A stretch of 19,840 nt of DNA from Fimenecus sp045611635 (GTDB lineage Bacteria; Bacillota; Clostridia; Oscillospirales; Acutalibacteraceae), in the NCBI GenBank assembly GCA_045611635.1, contig JAZKXL010000031.1, positions 1-19,840 of the forward strand, in the 5' to 3' direction. The notes under the pieces are model-generated. The model did no database searches. It had not been told where the DNA came from and was given only the letters and a program-made list of their open reading frames with translations. The translations under genes and the position numbers were made by a program. Shown here piece by piece: positions 8,364 to 15,737 of this stretch (the stretch's first letter is position 1; every line of letters begins with the position of its first letter).

Positions 8364-9335
8364 ATGTGTACTTCAATTTCGTTTTTAACGAAAGACCATT
8401 ATTTTGGAAGAACTCTTGATTTAGAGTATTCCTACAATGAGAAAGTTACAATAACACCGCGTAATTTTCCGTTTCAATTTCGTTATCAAAAGCCGCTCAA
8501 CAATCATTATGCTTTGATTGGTATGGCAACTGTTGTTGACGATTATCCTTTATATTATGAAGCAACTAATGAAAAAGGATTGTCAATGGCTGGTCTTAAT
8601 TTCCCAGATAGAACGGTTTATAAAGATTTTAATCACGAAAAAAATAACATTTGTCCCTTTGAACTTATACCTTGGGTATTAAGTAAATGCGAAAATGTTG
8701 AAGAAGCAAAAGAACTTTTATATAGTACAAATGTTATTTCCGCTGATTATAATGAAGATTTTCCTTCAACACCACTTCATTGGATGCTTTCAGACCGAGA
8801 TTCTTCAATTACCGTTGAATGTGTTGACGATGGGCTGAAAATTTATTATAACCCAGTCAGCGTTTTAACAAACAACCCTGAATTCCCAATGCAAATTTTT
8901 AATTTGAACAATTATATGAGCTTAACTCGTGAAGAACCGGAAACAAGATTTGCCGAAGGGTTTGATTTTAATAAATACAGTAGGGGAATGGGTGCAATTG
9001 GATTACCTGGAGATAACTCTTCAATGTCACGATTTGTCCGAGCAGTATTCACAAGATTAAATTCCGTTTGTGGTGATACTGAAAGTGAAAGTATAAGTCA
9101 GTTTTTTCATATTCTTAGCACAGTTTCACAAACAAAGGGCACAGTTAGAGCAGGTAATGATTTTATGATTACAGTTTATACCTCTTGTTGTAATACTGAT
9201 AAGGGGATTTATTACTATACCACCTATGAAAATAATCAAATTACAGCCGTTAATATGTATAACGAAAATCTTGACACCAGTGAACTTATAATATATAATC
9301 TTGTAAACGAACAGCAAATAAACTATTTAAACTAA
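8364..9335 (+). CDS. Choloylglycine hydrolase family protein (bile salt hydrolase / penicillin V acylase type)
   Basis: This is a 323-residue N-terminal-nucleophile amidase of the C59 family. AGGAGAG precedes the ATG. Removal of Met1 exposes the nucleophile Cys2 (MCTSISF). Other expected active-site residues are present: Arg16 and Asp19 (GRTLDLE), Asn79 in the NEKGLSMAGLNFP block, Asn170 or Asn171 (TNNPEF), and Arg223 (SSMSRFVRA). The length matches bile salt hydrolases, which cleave the glycine or taurine amide from conjugated bile acids in the cytoplasm. The closely related penicillin V and N-acyl-homoserine-lactone acylases share these residues, so the substrate is not fixed by sequence alone. 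The upstream MFS gene is probably in the same operon and might carry substrate or product. Confidence 0.88.
   Translation: MCTSISFLTKDHYFGRTLDLEYSYNEKVTITPRNFPFQFRYQKPLNNHYALIGMATVVDDYPLYYEATNEKGLSMAGLNFPDRTVYKDFNHEKNNICPFELIPWVLSKCENVEEAKELLYSTNVISADYNEDFPSTPLHWMLSDRDSSITVECVDDGLKIYYNPVSVLTNNPEFPMQIFNLNNYMSLTREEPETRFAEGFDFNKYSRGMGAIGLPGDNSSMSRFVRAVFTRLNSVCGDTESESISQFFHILSTVSQTKGTVRAGNDFMITVYTSCCNTDKGIYYYTTYENNQITAVNMYNENLDTSELIIYNLVNEQQINYLN
9301..9329 (+). promoter_or_regulatory. Possible promoter of the pnuC leader
   Basis: TTGTAA (9301-9306), 17-base spacer, TATTTA (9324-9329), inside the last codons of the preceding gene. It would start transcription near 9336, just before the structured leader. 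Both boxes match the consensus at only four of six positions. Confidence 0.35.
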
Positions 9336-9343
9336 ATATTTTA

Positions 9344-9427
9344 ACTGCCACCGGGTAGTGTGATGCAAAGCATCCGATTGATATATCGTTAGGTCTTAGA
9401 AGATATATCAACGGATGTTATTTTTTT
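9344..9427 (+). promoter_or_regulatory. pnuC leader RNA: transcription attenuator, candidate riboswitch
   Basis: There are three stems. Hairpin 1 is ACTGCC-ACCG-GGTAGT (9344-9359). Hairpin 2 is GATGC-AAA-GCATC (9362-9374). Hairpin 3 is a terminator: CATCCG plus TTGATATATC (9371-9387, one bulged A at 9377) pairs with GATATATCAA plus CGGATG (9402-9417), followed by TTATTTTTTT. Hairpins 2 and 3 share bases 9371-9374 and cannot both form fully, which is the classic antiterminator/terminator arrangement. The T-tract abuts the pnuC ribosome binding site (9428-9433). Control by NAD or a precursor is inferred from the downstream gene; I cannot match it to a specific riboswitch consensus from memory. 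Confidence 0.7.
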
Positions 9428-9436
9428 GAGGTGTTT

Positions 9437-10126
9437 ATGAAAAGATTATTTAACTATTTCACAAAATTTGAATTGTGTTTGTGGAGTACTTCGGTACTTA
9501 CAATTCTTATTTCGTTTTGTATCTTTGACAGGGAAAACTATTTAACATTAATAGCGTCAATTATTGGTGCAACATTTTTGATTTTTTGCGCAAAGGGTAA
9601 TCCTATAGGTCAGTTTTTAACAATCATTTTCGGTATTCTTTACGGCGTTATTTCATACGGATTTTCATATTATGGCGAAATGATTACATATCTTGGCATG
9701 ACCTTGCCTATGGCGGTTATAGCGTTTATTTCGTGGCTTAAAAATCCTTATAAAAACAATAGAGCGGAAGTTAAAGTAAATAGATTATCTAAGAAAGAAA
9801 TTGTGTTTATGTTCTTTTTGGCACTTGTTGTAACGGTTGTTTTCTATTTCATACTAAAATACTTTAATACCGCAAACCTTATACCAAGTACAGTGTCTAT
9901 TACCACAAGTTTTTTAGCGGTTTATTTAACCTTTAGACGAAGTCCGTATTTTGCATTAGCGTATGCTATGAATGATTTGGTATTGATTGTATTATGGGTG
10001 TTGGCATCAATAACAAAAATCTCTTACTTATCAGTTGTAATTTGTTTTATAGTATTTTTCGTAAATGATATGTACGGATATATTAGTTGGAAACGAATGG
10101 AAAAAAGACAAAAATTAAATATGTAA
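9437..10126 (+). CDS. pnuC: PnuC-family nicotinamide riboside (vitamin) transporter
   Basis: A 229-residue integral membrane protein with about seven hydrophobic segments, the size of PnuC/Pnu transporters. These import nicotinamide riboside or a related vitamin by facilitated diffusion coupled to intracellular phosphorylation. The start is the ATG at 9437 behind GAGGTG (9428-9433); an in-frame GTG at 9431 lies inside that ribosome binding site. Family features include the FWSW-like ISWLKNP segment (about 97-103) and the C-terminal DMYGYISWKRM block. Riboflavin (PnuX) and thiamine (PnuT) relatives exist, so the vitamin is not certain. The upstream attenuator suggests feedback control by the vitamin or its cofactor. 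The gene is followed by a strong terminator. Confidence 0.85.
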   Translation: MKRLFNYFTKFELCLWSTSVLTILISFCIFDRENYLTLIASIIGATFLIFCAKGNPIGQFLTIIFGILYGVISYGFSYYGEMITYLGMTLPMAVIAFISWLKNPYKNNRAEVKVNRLSKKEIVFMFFLALVVTVVFYFILKYFNTANLIPSTVSITTSFLAVYLTFRRSPYFALAYAMNDLVLIVLWVLASITKISYLSVVICFIVFFVNDMYGYISWKRMEKRQKLNM

Positions 10127-10132
10127 AAATAA

Positions 10133-10162
10133 AGCCGATGTTTTTAAACACCGGCTCTTTTT
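10133..10162. terminator. Convergent bidirectional terminator after pnuC
   Basis: AGCCGATGTTT (10133-10143) pairs with AAACACCGGCT (10146-10156), with one mismatch, followed by CTTTTT. On the minus strand it is followed by TTATTTTTA and ends the lipoprotein transcript. Confidence 0.78.
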
Positions 10163-10167
10163 ATTGC

Positions 10168-10476
10168 TTAGCCCATAATGTCTCTAATGCCGTTTCCAAT
10201 GCCGCTGCCAATATCAGATGCTGCTTCACCAACACCATCAACAACATCACCAACAGCATCACCTGCGTTACTCGCACCATTGCTGATATCGTTACCAATG
10301 TTGTTTTTATTTGTAGTGCTGTTATTGTTGTTTTTTTCTGTTGTGTTTGTTGTATTAGTAGTATTTGTGCTTGTGTTTGTGTCGCTTACTTTACCGTCAT
10401 CGGTGTTGTTACAACCAACAAGAAATACACAAAGCAAAGCGGCTACCATTACCATAACAATTGCTGCTTTTTTCAT
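10168..10476 (-). CDS. Small Thr/Asn-rich lipoprotein of unknown function
   Basis: 102 residues. A near-perfect ribosome binding site AAGGAGGGAT precedes the ATG. The N-terminus is a lipoprotein signal with lipobox LVGC, so Cys22 should be lipidated and the protein anchored outside the membrane. Residues about 33-60 are a Thr/Asn-rich flexible spacer. The C-terminal 40 residues are a Gly/Ala/Asp-rich repeat-like stretch (DAVGDVVDGVGEAASDIG), resembling a glycine-rich amphipathic helix. I do not recognise the family. It begins 57 bases after ypeB on the same strand with no terminator between, so it is probably the second gene of that operon. Spore lipoproteins of the YhcN/YlaJ group accompany ypeB in some bacilli, but I see no sequence likeness. 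Confidence 0.75.
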   Translation of the reverse strand: MKKAAIVMVMVAALLCVFLVGCNNTDDGKVSDTNTSTNTTNTTNTTEKNNNNSTTNKNNIGNDISNGASNAGDAVGDVVDGVGEAASDIGSGIGNGIRDIMG

Positions 10477-10533
10477 TGTAATCCCTCCTTATAAGTGGTG
10501 TTATTATTATTTCACAAGATTTGCGGTTTTATA

Positions 10534-11880
10534 CTATTTTGTAAGAACGCCGCCATCACTGTAAAGCAAAATTAAAATATTATTTTCCTCACCTGTGTTG
10601 CAATCAATATACACAAGCAATTCTTGACCTTCGCTAGTTTTGCAGTGTATTTCATAACAATATTGTTCGGTTTTCCAATCAGTGGGAATAATGCAAAGTT
10701 GAGTATTTATAACTTTGAGTGTATTATTGAGCGTTGCTACTGCTTGTGCTTCAGTAAGTGATGGAAAAAACGCCTTTCTATTGTGATGGTTGTGCACGTA
10801 TCCTGTAGTGTCAAACGATAAGATTTCACCTGTTTCAAGTGAAACACTAACCTTAACTAAGTCAGGGTAAATAACTACGCCATTATCCTCGCTTGCAAAG
10901 TTTATAGTGCATATTCCATCATCGGTAAAATAATAGCTTTCTTTAAGATTTTCAAATCCAATTTTTTTAAGATATTTTTTTGCATTTCTAACAGCTTCAT
11001 CTTGATTGATTTCAATTTCACCAACAAATTGCGAGTTAATCATATATAACGGGATTCCACCAACTTTTGTAATGCCAACAATGCAGGTTTCACTTTGAAA
11101 CACATAGCAAGGAATATCACCATCTTCTTTTCTTGTGAATTCTAGTGTGTTTTTTTCATTTTCACAAACCTGTTGTGCAATTTTTAAAGCATCTTCTTTT
11201 GAAATTTCTCGCAATCCTTCTAAGAGTTTTGGTTGACCTTGTTCAATGTGGTCTGAAAATGGTCCATCATATATGAGGGAAGGTAAATCCGAAAGTGATT
11301 GCTCAACGTCGTCAAAACTATTGCTGATTGTAATTGAGTTACTATCTTTCTCTAAAAGTGTAGAATCATAATCATTAAAAGAAAATGTTCCATTTTCAAG
11401 CTCGTAACACATTTTGTTTACTTGTTCACTTAATGAATTGCAATATTCATATAGCTTTTTCAATTGTTGGCGTTCTTCGTTACTTAACGGTTCACCGTTA
11501 GCACTTTTGCGACCTAATGCCATTACAAATTCACCAACTTGAGATAAGAATTTGTAGGTGTTAGAAAGTTGTGTATCACTTGACGGTAACATAGAGAGAC
11601 AATTTTTAGCACCTGCCGACTCGCGCCATAATTCCGCTGCTAATTTTGAAAGCATGGTAGGTGTGCTTGAATACATAACTTTTTCAAGATTTGTACCAAT
11701 ATTGTTAAGATTTTCGTCTAAAGATATAAGTGCCAATTGATTATTAAGTAATACTTCACGCTCATATTTTGCAAGTTTAACGGATTGTACAATACTGAAT
11801 ATTCCAAGTACAAGAATAATCGTGGTCGTGTAGAGTATAAGTCGTATTTTCCCTCGTGAAAAATTAGCTTGTTTGCTCAT
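10534..11880 (-). CDS. ypeB: Germination protein YpeB
   Basis: A 448-residue membrane-anchored protein, the usual length for YpeB. Features are one N-terminal membrane span (about 12-33), a helical middle region, the family signature PSLIYDGPFSDHI (200-212), and a C-terminal half with PepSY-type repeats (YYFTDDG, VSLETGEILSFDTTGY, EGQELLVYIDCNTGEE). In Bacillus, YpeB sits in the spore and is needed to hold and stabilise the cortex-lytic enzyme SleB. AAAGGAGTG precedes the ATG. The usual partner gene sleB is not upstream; the neighbour there is a divergent cysteine desulfurase. The gene indicates a spore-forming lineage. No convincing sporulation promoter was found. Confidence 0.93.
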   Translation of the reverse strand: MSKQANFSRGKIRLILYTTTIILVLGIFSIVQSVKLAKYEREVLLNNQLALISLDENLNNIGTNLEKVMYSSTPTMLSKLAAELWRESAGAKNCLSMLPSSDTQLSNTYKFLSQVGEFVMALGRKSANGEPLSNEERQQLKKLYEYCNSLSEQVNKMCYELENGTFSFNDYDSTLLEKDSNSITISNSFDDVEQSLSDLPSLIYDGPFSDHIEQGQPKLLEGLREISKEDALKIAQQVCENEKNTLEFTRKEDGDIPCYVFQSETCIVGITKVGGIPLYMINSQFVGEIEINQDEAVRNAKKYLKKIGFENLKESYYFTDDGICTINFASEDNGVVIYPDLVKVSVSLETGEILSFDTTGYVHNHHNRKAFFPSLTEAQAVATLNNTLKVINTQLCIIPTDWKTEQYCYEIHCKTSEGQELLVYIDCNTGEENNILILLYSDGGVLTK

Positions 11881-11959
11881 TTTTTACACTCCTTTATAGA
11901 TTTAATGGTATTGTTTACAAAAAATTCAAAAATATACCCTAAAAATCATTAATTTATAT

Positions 11960-11988
11960 TTGCCAAACAATGAATTTTGTAGTATAAT
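11960..11988 (+). promoter_or_regulatory. sigma-A type promoter of the desulfurase-thiI-pncC-sortase run
   Basis: TTGCCA (11960-11965), 17-base spacer, TATAAT (11983-11988), 40 bases before the start codon. It is the only strong promoter I see for the genes up to 17124 and perhaps to the window end. Confidence 0.68.
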
Positions 11989-12028
11989 TATTTAGATTAA
12001 CTATGCAAAATGGGGGAGGAGTGTCATA

Positions 12029-13153
12029 ATGGTTTATCTTGATAACAGTGCAACCACAAAACCTTGCGAAAAAGCAGTGCAAAAAGCGTACACTATGATG
12101 ACTGAAAACTTCGGTAATCCCTCATCGTTGCACTTTTGCGGATTCAATGCAAAGAAAGAATTAGACAATGCAAGAAGTTCTATTGCTAACTTTCTTTCTT
12201 GTCAAGAAAACGAGATTTTCTTTACTCCAAGTGGCACAGTTGCAAATAACACCGCAATACTTGGCACTACAAAAGCAAAACATCGAGAAGGTAAAAAAGT
12301 AATCACAACATTACTTGAACATCCAAGCGTATTAAAGCATTTTGAAATACTTAATGAACAAGGATTTGAAGTGGTTTATTTAAAACCTGATAGTCAAGGT
12401 GAAATATCTCTTGAAGAGCTTTCAAATGCAGTTGATGAAAATACAATTCTTGTCAGCGTAATGGCTGTTAATAATGAGGTTGGCTCAATTCAAGATATTT
12501 CAAAAATCAAAGGGATTATTAAAGATAATAAATCTAATGCATATTTTCATTGTGATGCTGTTCAGGCATTCGGCAAAATTGTGTTAAAGCCCAAAAAACT
12601 TGGAATAGATTTAATGAGTATGAGTGCTCATAAAATTCATGGTATTAAAGGTGCGGGTGCTTTGTATGTGAGTAAAGGTGTTCGCATATTGCCAACTATC
12701 GCAGGTGGCGGGCAAGAAAATGGTTTGATTTCAGGCACTGAGGCACTCCCAGCAATTTGTGCATTTGGTGAAGCTGTTAATGATATCGGTAATGTTGAGA
12801 GAAATCTTGCTAAAGTAGCCGATGTTAGAAACTATTTCATTGAAAAAATTGCAACACTTCAAAAGGTGTATGTGAATTCGCCTGAAGATGCATTGCCATA
12901 TATTATCAATATTTCAGTTGAGGGTGTGCCATCTCAAGTAATGCTTAACTCACTTTCTTCAATGGGAATATGTGTTTCAGCCGGCTCCGCTTGTGCTAAA
13001 GGTCATAGAAGTGACGTGCTTACTGCAATGGGAGTTTTGCCAAAAGGCATTGATAGTGCGATTCGTATAAGTTTGGCAAAAACTACCACTAAAAATGAAA
13101 TGGATTTATTATATAATGGAATAGTAGACACTATAAATCGTGTTAGGAGATAA
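12029..13153 (+). CDS. Cysteine desulfurase (NifS/IscS-like, ThiI partner)
   Basis: A 374-residue PLP-dependent class V aminotransferase fold enzyme that removes sulfur from L-cysteine as an enzyme persulfide. It opens with the family N-terminus VYLDNSATT. Lys202 in SAHKIHG binds PLP, and Cys322 in GSACAKG is the sulfur-accepting cysteine. GGAGG (12015-12019) precedes the ATG. It lies two bases before thiI, the arrangement of the dedicated desulfurase (NifZ in Bacillus subtilis) that feeds sulfur to ThiI for 4-thiouridine in tRNA and for thiamine thiazole. General Fe-S assembly is not excluded, but no iscU/sufU scaffold gene is nearby. Confidence 0.92.
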   Translation: MVYLDNSATTKPCEKAVQKAYTMMTENFGNPSSLHFCGFNAKKELDNARSSIANFLSCQENEIFFTPSGTVANNTAILGTTKAKHREGKKVITTLLEHPSVLKHFEILNEQGFEVVYLKPDSQGEISLEELSNAVDENTILVSVMAVNNEVGSIQDISKIKGIIKDNKSNAYFHCDAVQAFGKIVLKPKKLGIDLMSMSAHKIHGIKGAGALYVSKGVRILPTIAGGGQENGLISGTEALPAICAFGEAVNDIGNVERNLAKVADVRNYFIEKIATLQKVYVNSPEDALPYIINISVEGVPSQVMLNSLSSMGICVSAGSACAKGHRSDVLTAMGVLPKGIDSAIRISLAKTTTKNEMDLLYNGIVDTINRVRR

Positions 13154-13155
13154 AA

Positions 13156-14328
13156 ATGAAAGAGATTATACTTATCAAAAATGGCGAGTTAGCCCTTAAA
13201 GGTCTTAACCGCTCAACTTTTGAAGATATTTTAATTAAAAATATTCGTAAAAGAATTAAAATGCTTGGCGAGTTTGAATATAGAAAAGAGCAGTCAACAG
13301 TTGCGGTTGTCCCAATGGATGACTACATAGATATGGATGAGGTAAGTGATAGAATCAGTCGTGTTTTCGGTATTGCGGCATATTCTCGTGCATTACAGGT
13401 TGAAAAAGATATGGATGTGATTTTGAAAAATGCACCTGAATATCTTGCTGAACAACTTAAAAATGCAAAAACCTTTAAGGTAGAAGGCAAACGTGCTGAT
13501 AAAAAATTCCCACTTAAATCTCCTGAAATTTCAGCGGAGGTTGGCGGTGCAATTTTAAGCGCATTTCCGCATTTAAGAGTAGATGTTAAAAATCCTGAAA
13601 TTCTTGTTACTATAGAAATTCGTGAAAAATACGCTTTTATTCGTGGAAATCAAACTAAAGGTGCAGGTGGAATGCCAACTGGCACTGCGGGTAAGTCAGC
13701 AATCCTTATCTCAGGTGGTATTGATAGTCCCGTTGCGGCTTATATGATGGCAAAACGTGGTCTTGTGCTTAATGCAATACATTTTGCATCACCACCATAT
13801 ACATCTCCACAGTCTGAAGAAAAGGTGCATAATCTTCTTCGTCAGGTTTCAAGATATAGCGGTAATATAACATTGTTTACTGTTGGATTTACTGAAATTC
13901 AAGAAGAAATACGTGACAAATGTCCTGAAGAATTATTTACTCTTATTATGCGACGTTTTATGATGCGGATTTCACAACGAATTGCTGAAAGAGAAGATTG
14001 TAAAGCACTTATAACAGGTGAAAGTCTTGGTCAGGTGGCAAGTCAAACTCTTAATGCCCTTGCTTGTACTGATGCGGTGGTTTCAATACCAGTATTTAGA
14101 CCTGTTATCGGTCTTGATAAAGATGAAATTATTAAAGTTTCAAGAAAAATTGATACATTTGATATTTCAATAGAGCCATATGAAGATTGCTGCACAGTGT
14201 TTACGCCAAAGCATCCTAAAACAAAGCCACAAATTTCTGTGCTTGAAAATGCAGAAAAAGCATTAGATGTTGAGGCACTTATTGAAAGAGCAATTGAAAA
14301 TACATCAATAAAAAATATTTGTTTTTAA
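13156..14328 (+). CDS. thiI: tRNA 4-thiouridine synthase ThiI
   Basis: 390 residues, the short form without a C-terminal rhodanese domain, as usual in Gram-positives. The N-terminal ferredoxin-like region is about 1-60 and the THUMP domain about 60-165. The PP-loop ATPase has SGGIDS at 186-191. The pair Cys345-Cys346 (YEDCCTVF) corresponds to the catalytic cysteine region. It adenylates U8 of tRNAs and accepts sulfur from the adjacent desulfurase. AGGAG overlaps the end of the upstream gene, indicating translational coupling. Confidence 0.95.
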   Translation: MKEIILIKNGELALKGLNRSTFEDILIKNIRKRIKMLGEFEYRKEQSTVAVVPMDDYIDMDEVSDRISRVFGIAAYSRALQVEKDMDVILKNAPEYLAEQLKNAKTFKVEGKRADKKFPLKSPEISAEVGGAILSAFPHLRVDVKNPEILVTIEIREKYAFIRGNQTKGAGGMPTGTAGKSAILISGGIDSPVAAYMMAKRGLVLNAIHFASPPYTSPQSEEKVHNLLRQVSRYSGNITLFTVGFTEIQEEIRDKCPEELFTLIMRRFMMRISQRIAEREDCKALITGESLGQVASQTLNALACTDAVVSIPVFRPVIGLDKDEIIKVSRKIDTFDISIEPYEDCCTVFTPKHPKTKPQISVLENAEKALDVEALIERAIENTSIKNICF

Positions 14329-14338
14329 GGTGAATTTA

Positions 14339-14818
14339 ATGACATTAGAAGAAAAAGTTGTTAAAGTCCTTAATGAAAAAGGTCTTGTATTGGCTACTGC
14401 CGAATCTTGTACAGGTGGTCTTATTGCAAAAAGAATAACTGATGTTAGTGGCTCGTCAGCAGTCTTTAATTGCGGACTTGTAAGTTACAGTAACGAAATT
14501 AAAGAAAAAGTACTTGGAGTAAACCATAAAACCCTTGAAACTTATGGTGCAGTCAGTGAACAAACTGTACGTGAAATGGTGCAAGGTGTTTTGAAAATCT
14601 CAAATGCTGATGTTGCTGTTTCTGTTTCAGGAATTGCAGGACCTAAGTCTGATAACACTCAAAAGCCGGTTGGACTTATATTTCTCGCAGTGTCAAATGG
14701 TAAAAACACAACAGTAAAACAACTTAATAATACTTTTGAAGAAAACGTAAGAGTGAATAATAGATTGTGTGCAAGCGAAGAAGCGCTTAAAATGATTTTA
14801 GAATTGGTAGGTGAGTGA
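14339..14818 (+). CDS. pncC: Nicotinamide-nucleotide amidohydrolase PncC (CinA C-terminal type)
   Basis: 159 residues, a stand-alone CinA C-terminal domain. It deamidates nicotinamide mononucleotide to nicotinate mononucleotide in the pyridine nucleotide cycle. The start is the ATG at 14339 after AAGGTG; an in-frame GTG at 14330 overlaps that site. The catalytic block ATAESCTGG has Ser23. The SYSNEIKEKVLG block supplies the expected lysine (Lys55 or nearby), and VSVSGIAGP (94-102) and VGLIFLAVSNG (111-121) are typical. It starts 10 bases after thiI and ends one base before the next gene. The motifs look intact, so activity is expected. A related but degenerate domain occurs in the protein encoded at 17176-19353. 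Confidence 0.93.
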   Translation: MTLEEKVVKVLNEKGLVLATAESCTGGLIAKRITDVSGSSAVFNCGLVSYSNEIKEKVLGVNHKTLETYGAVSEQTVREMVQGVLKISNADVAVSVSGIAGPKSDNTQKPVGLIFLAVSNGKNTTVKQLNNTFEENVRVNNRLCASEEALKMILELVGE

Positions 14819-14819
14819 T

Positions 14820-15737
14820 ATGAAAAAAATGGGAGCAGTTAGAATAACTTTACTTGTTGTTTGTGCTCTTGTTTTTGTATTTTCATCATCACTTGCTATA
14901 AAACATTTTGTTGAGCTAAAAGAAAACAATGACTATTATGATGAGCTTAGAGAACTCGTAACTGAAACGGTAGAGAATGGACCGGATTATTCTGCAGCTA
15001 TAAAAGCAAATTCTGATACAGTTGGTTGGATTAAAGTTCCCAACACAAACATTGATTATCCTGTTGTTCAGTTTGTAGATAATGATTATTACTTAAATCA
15101 TGATTTTAATAAAAAATATAATTATCGTGGCGCTATTTTTATGGATTATCATAATAACCCAACTAATTTTGATGCAAATACCATTATTTACGGACATAAT
15201 TGTTATGATAAAACAATGTTTTCAGAGCTCGACCAATACGAAAATATTGATTTTTATAAAAAAACACCGGTGTTTGAATTTAACACACTTGAAAAATGCT
15301 ATAAATGGAAAATATATGCAGTCTTTGTTACAACAGCAAAAGCTAGCGAAGATAATAACTACGTTTTTAATTACATATATCCATATATGGATGGTGAAAA
15401 CTTTGAAGGTTTTATAAATGAAGTAAATAAGCGTAGTCTTTATGTTACGGGCGTTGACATTAACGATGATGATAAAATGCTTGTACTATCAACATGCGTT
15501 AGAACACTTGATGTTGTAAATAAATATGGTAAAACAACATATCGTGCTGACGGAAGAATTGTAATTCTTGCACGCGCTTTGCGTGACGGTGAAAGCGAAA
15601 GTGTTGACACATCAAAGGCATATGTAAATCCAAATCCTAAATATCCACAACTTTGGTATGATAATAACAATATGAATAATCCTTTCATAAATGATGAAAA
15701 ATGGTATCCACAGGAGGTAGCGAAAAATGAGCAATAG
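14820..15737 (+). CDS. Class B sortase (first of a tandem pair)
   Basis: A 305-residue membrane-anchored transpeptidase with an N-terminal span (about 8-29). The sortase B core begins at DTVGWIKVPNTNIDYPVVQ (66-84), with His126 (IYGHN), Cys226 (LSTCV) and Arg246 (DGRIVILAR) as the catalytic triad. The start is the ATG at 14820, with the ribosome binding site inside the end of pncC; an in-frame GTG at 14811 would overlap pncC. After the catalytic Arg there is a tail of about 55 residues with PKYPQLWYD (273-281) and NMNNP, which the second sortase shares and which I do not know from classical SrtB. It overlaps the next gene by 11 bases. Sortases of this class attach proteins to peptidoglycan; no substrate sorting signal was found in the window. 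Confidence 0.9.
   Translation: MKKMGAVRITLLVVCALVFVFSSSLAIKHFVELKENNDYYDELRELVTETVENGPDYSAAIKANSDTVGWIKVPNTNIDYPVVQFVDNDYYLNHDFNKKYNYRGAIFMDYHNNPTNFDANTIIYGHNCYDKTMFSELDQYENIDFYKKTPVFEFNTLEKCYKWKIYAVFVTTAKASEDNNYVFNYIYPYMDGENFEGFINEVNKRSLYVTGVDINDDDKMLVLSTCVRTLDVVNKYGKTTYRADGRIVILARALRDGESESVDTSKAYVNPNPKYPQLWYDNNNMNNPFINDEKWYPQEVAKNEQ

Noticed and set aside
9344..9427. TPP, preQ1 or ZTP riboswitch upstream of pnuC
   Set aside because: The conserved TPP CTGAGA block, the preQ1-I A-rich tail arrangement and the ZTP core could not be found, so no known class was assigned.
10087..10564. Two plus-strand open frames opposite the small lipoprotein
   Set aside because: They are low-complexity complements of the Thr/Asn-rich region, lack ribosome binding sites, and cross the pnuC terminator. 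The minus-strand lipoprotein has a perfect ribosome binding site and a lipobox.
11890..11935. A sigma-G-like promoter for ypeB (GAATT ... CATTAAA on the minus strand)
   Set aside because: The spacing is only 15 bases and the -10 departs from CATNNTA, so it is not safely distinguishable from AT-rich background.
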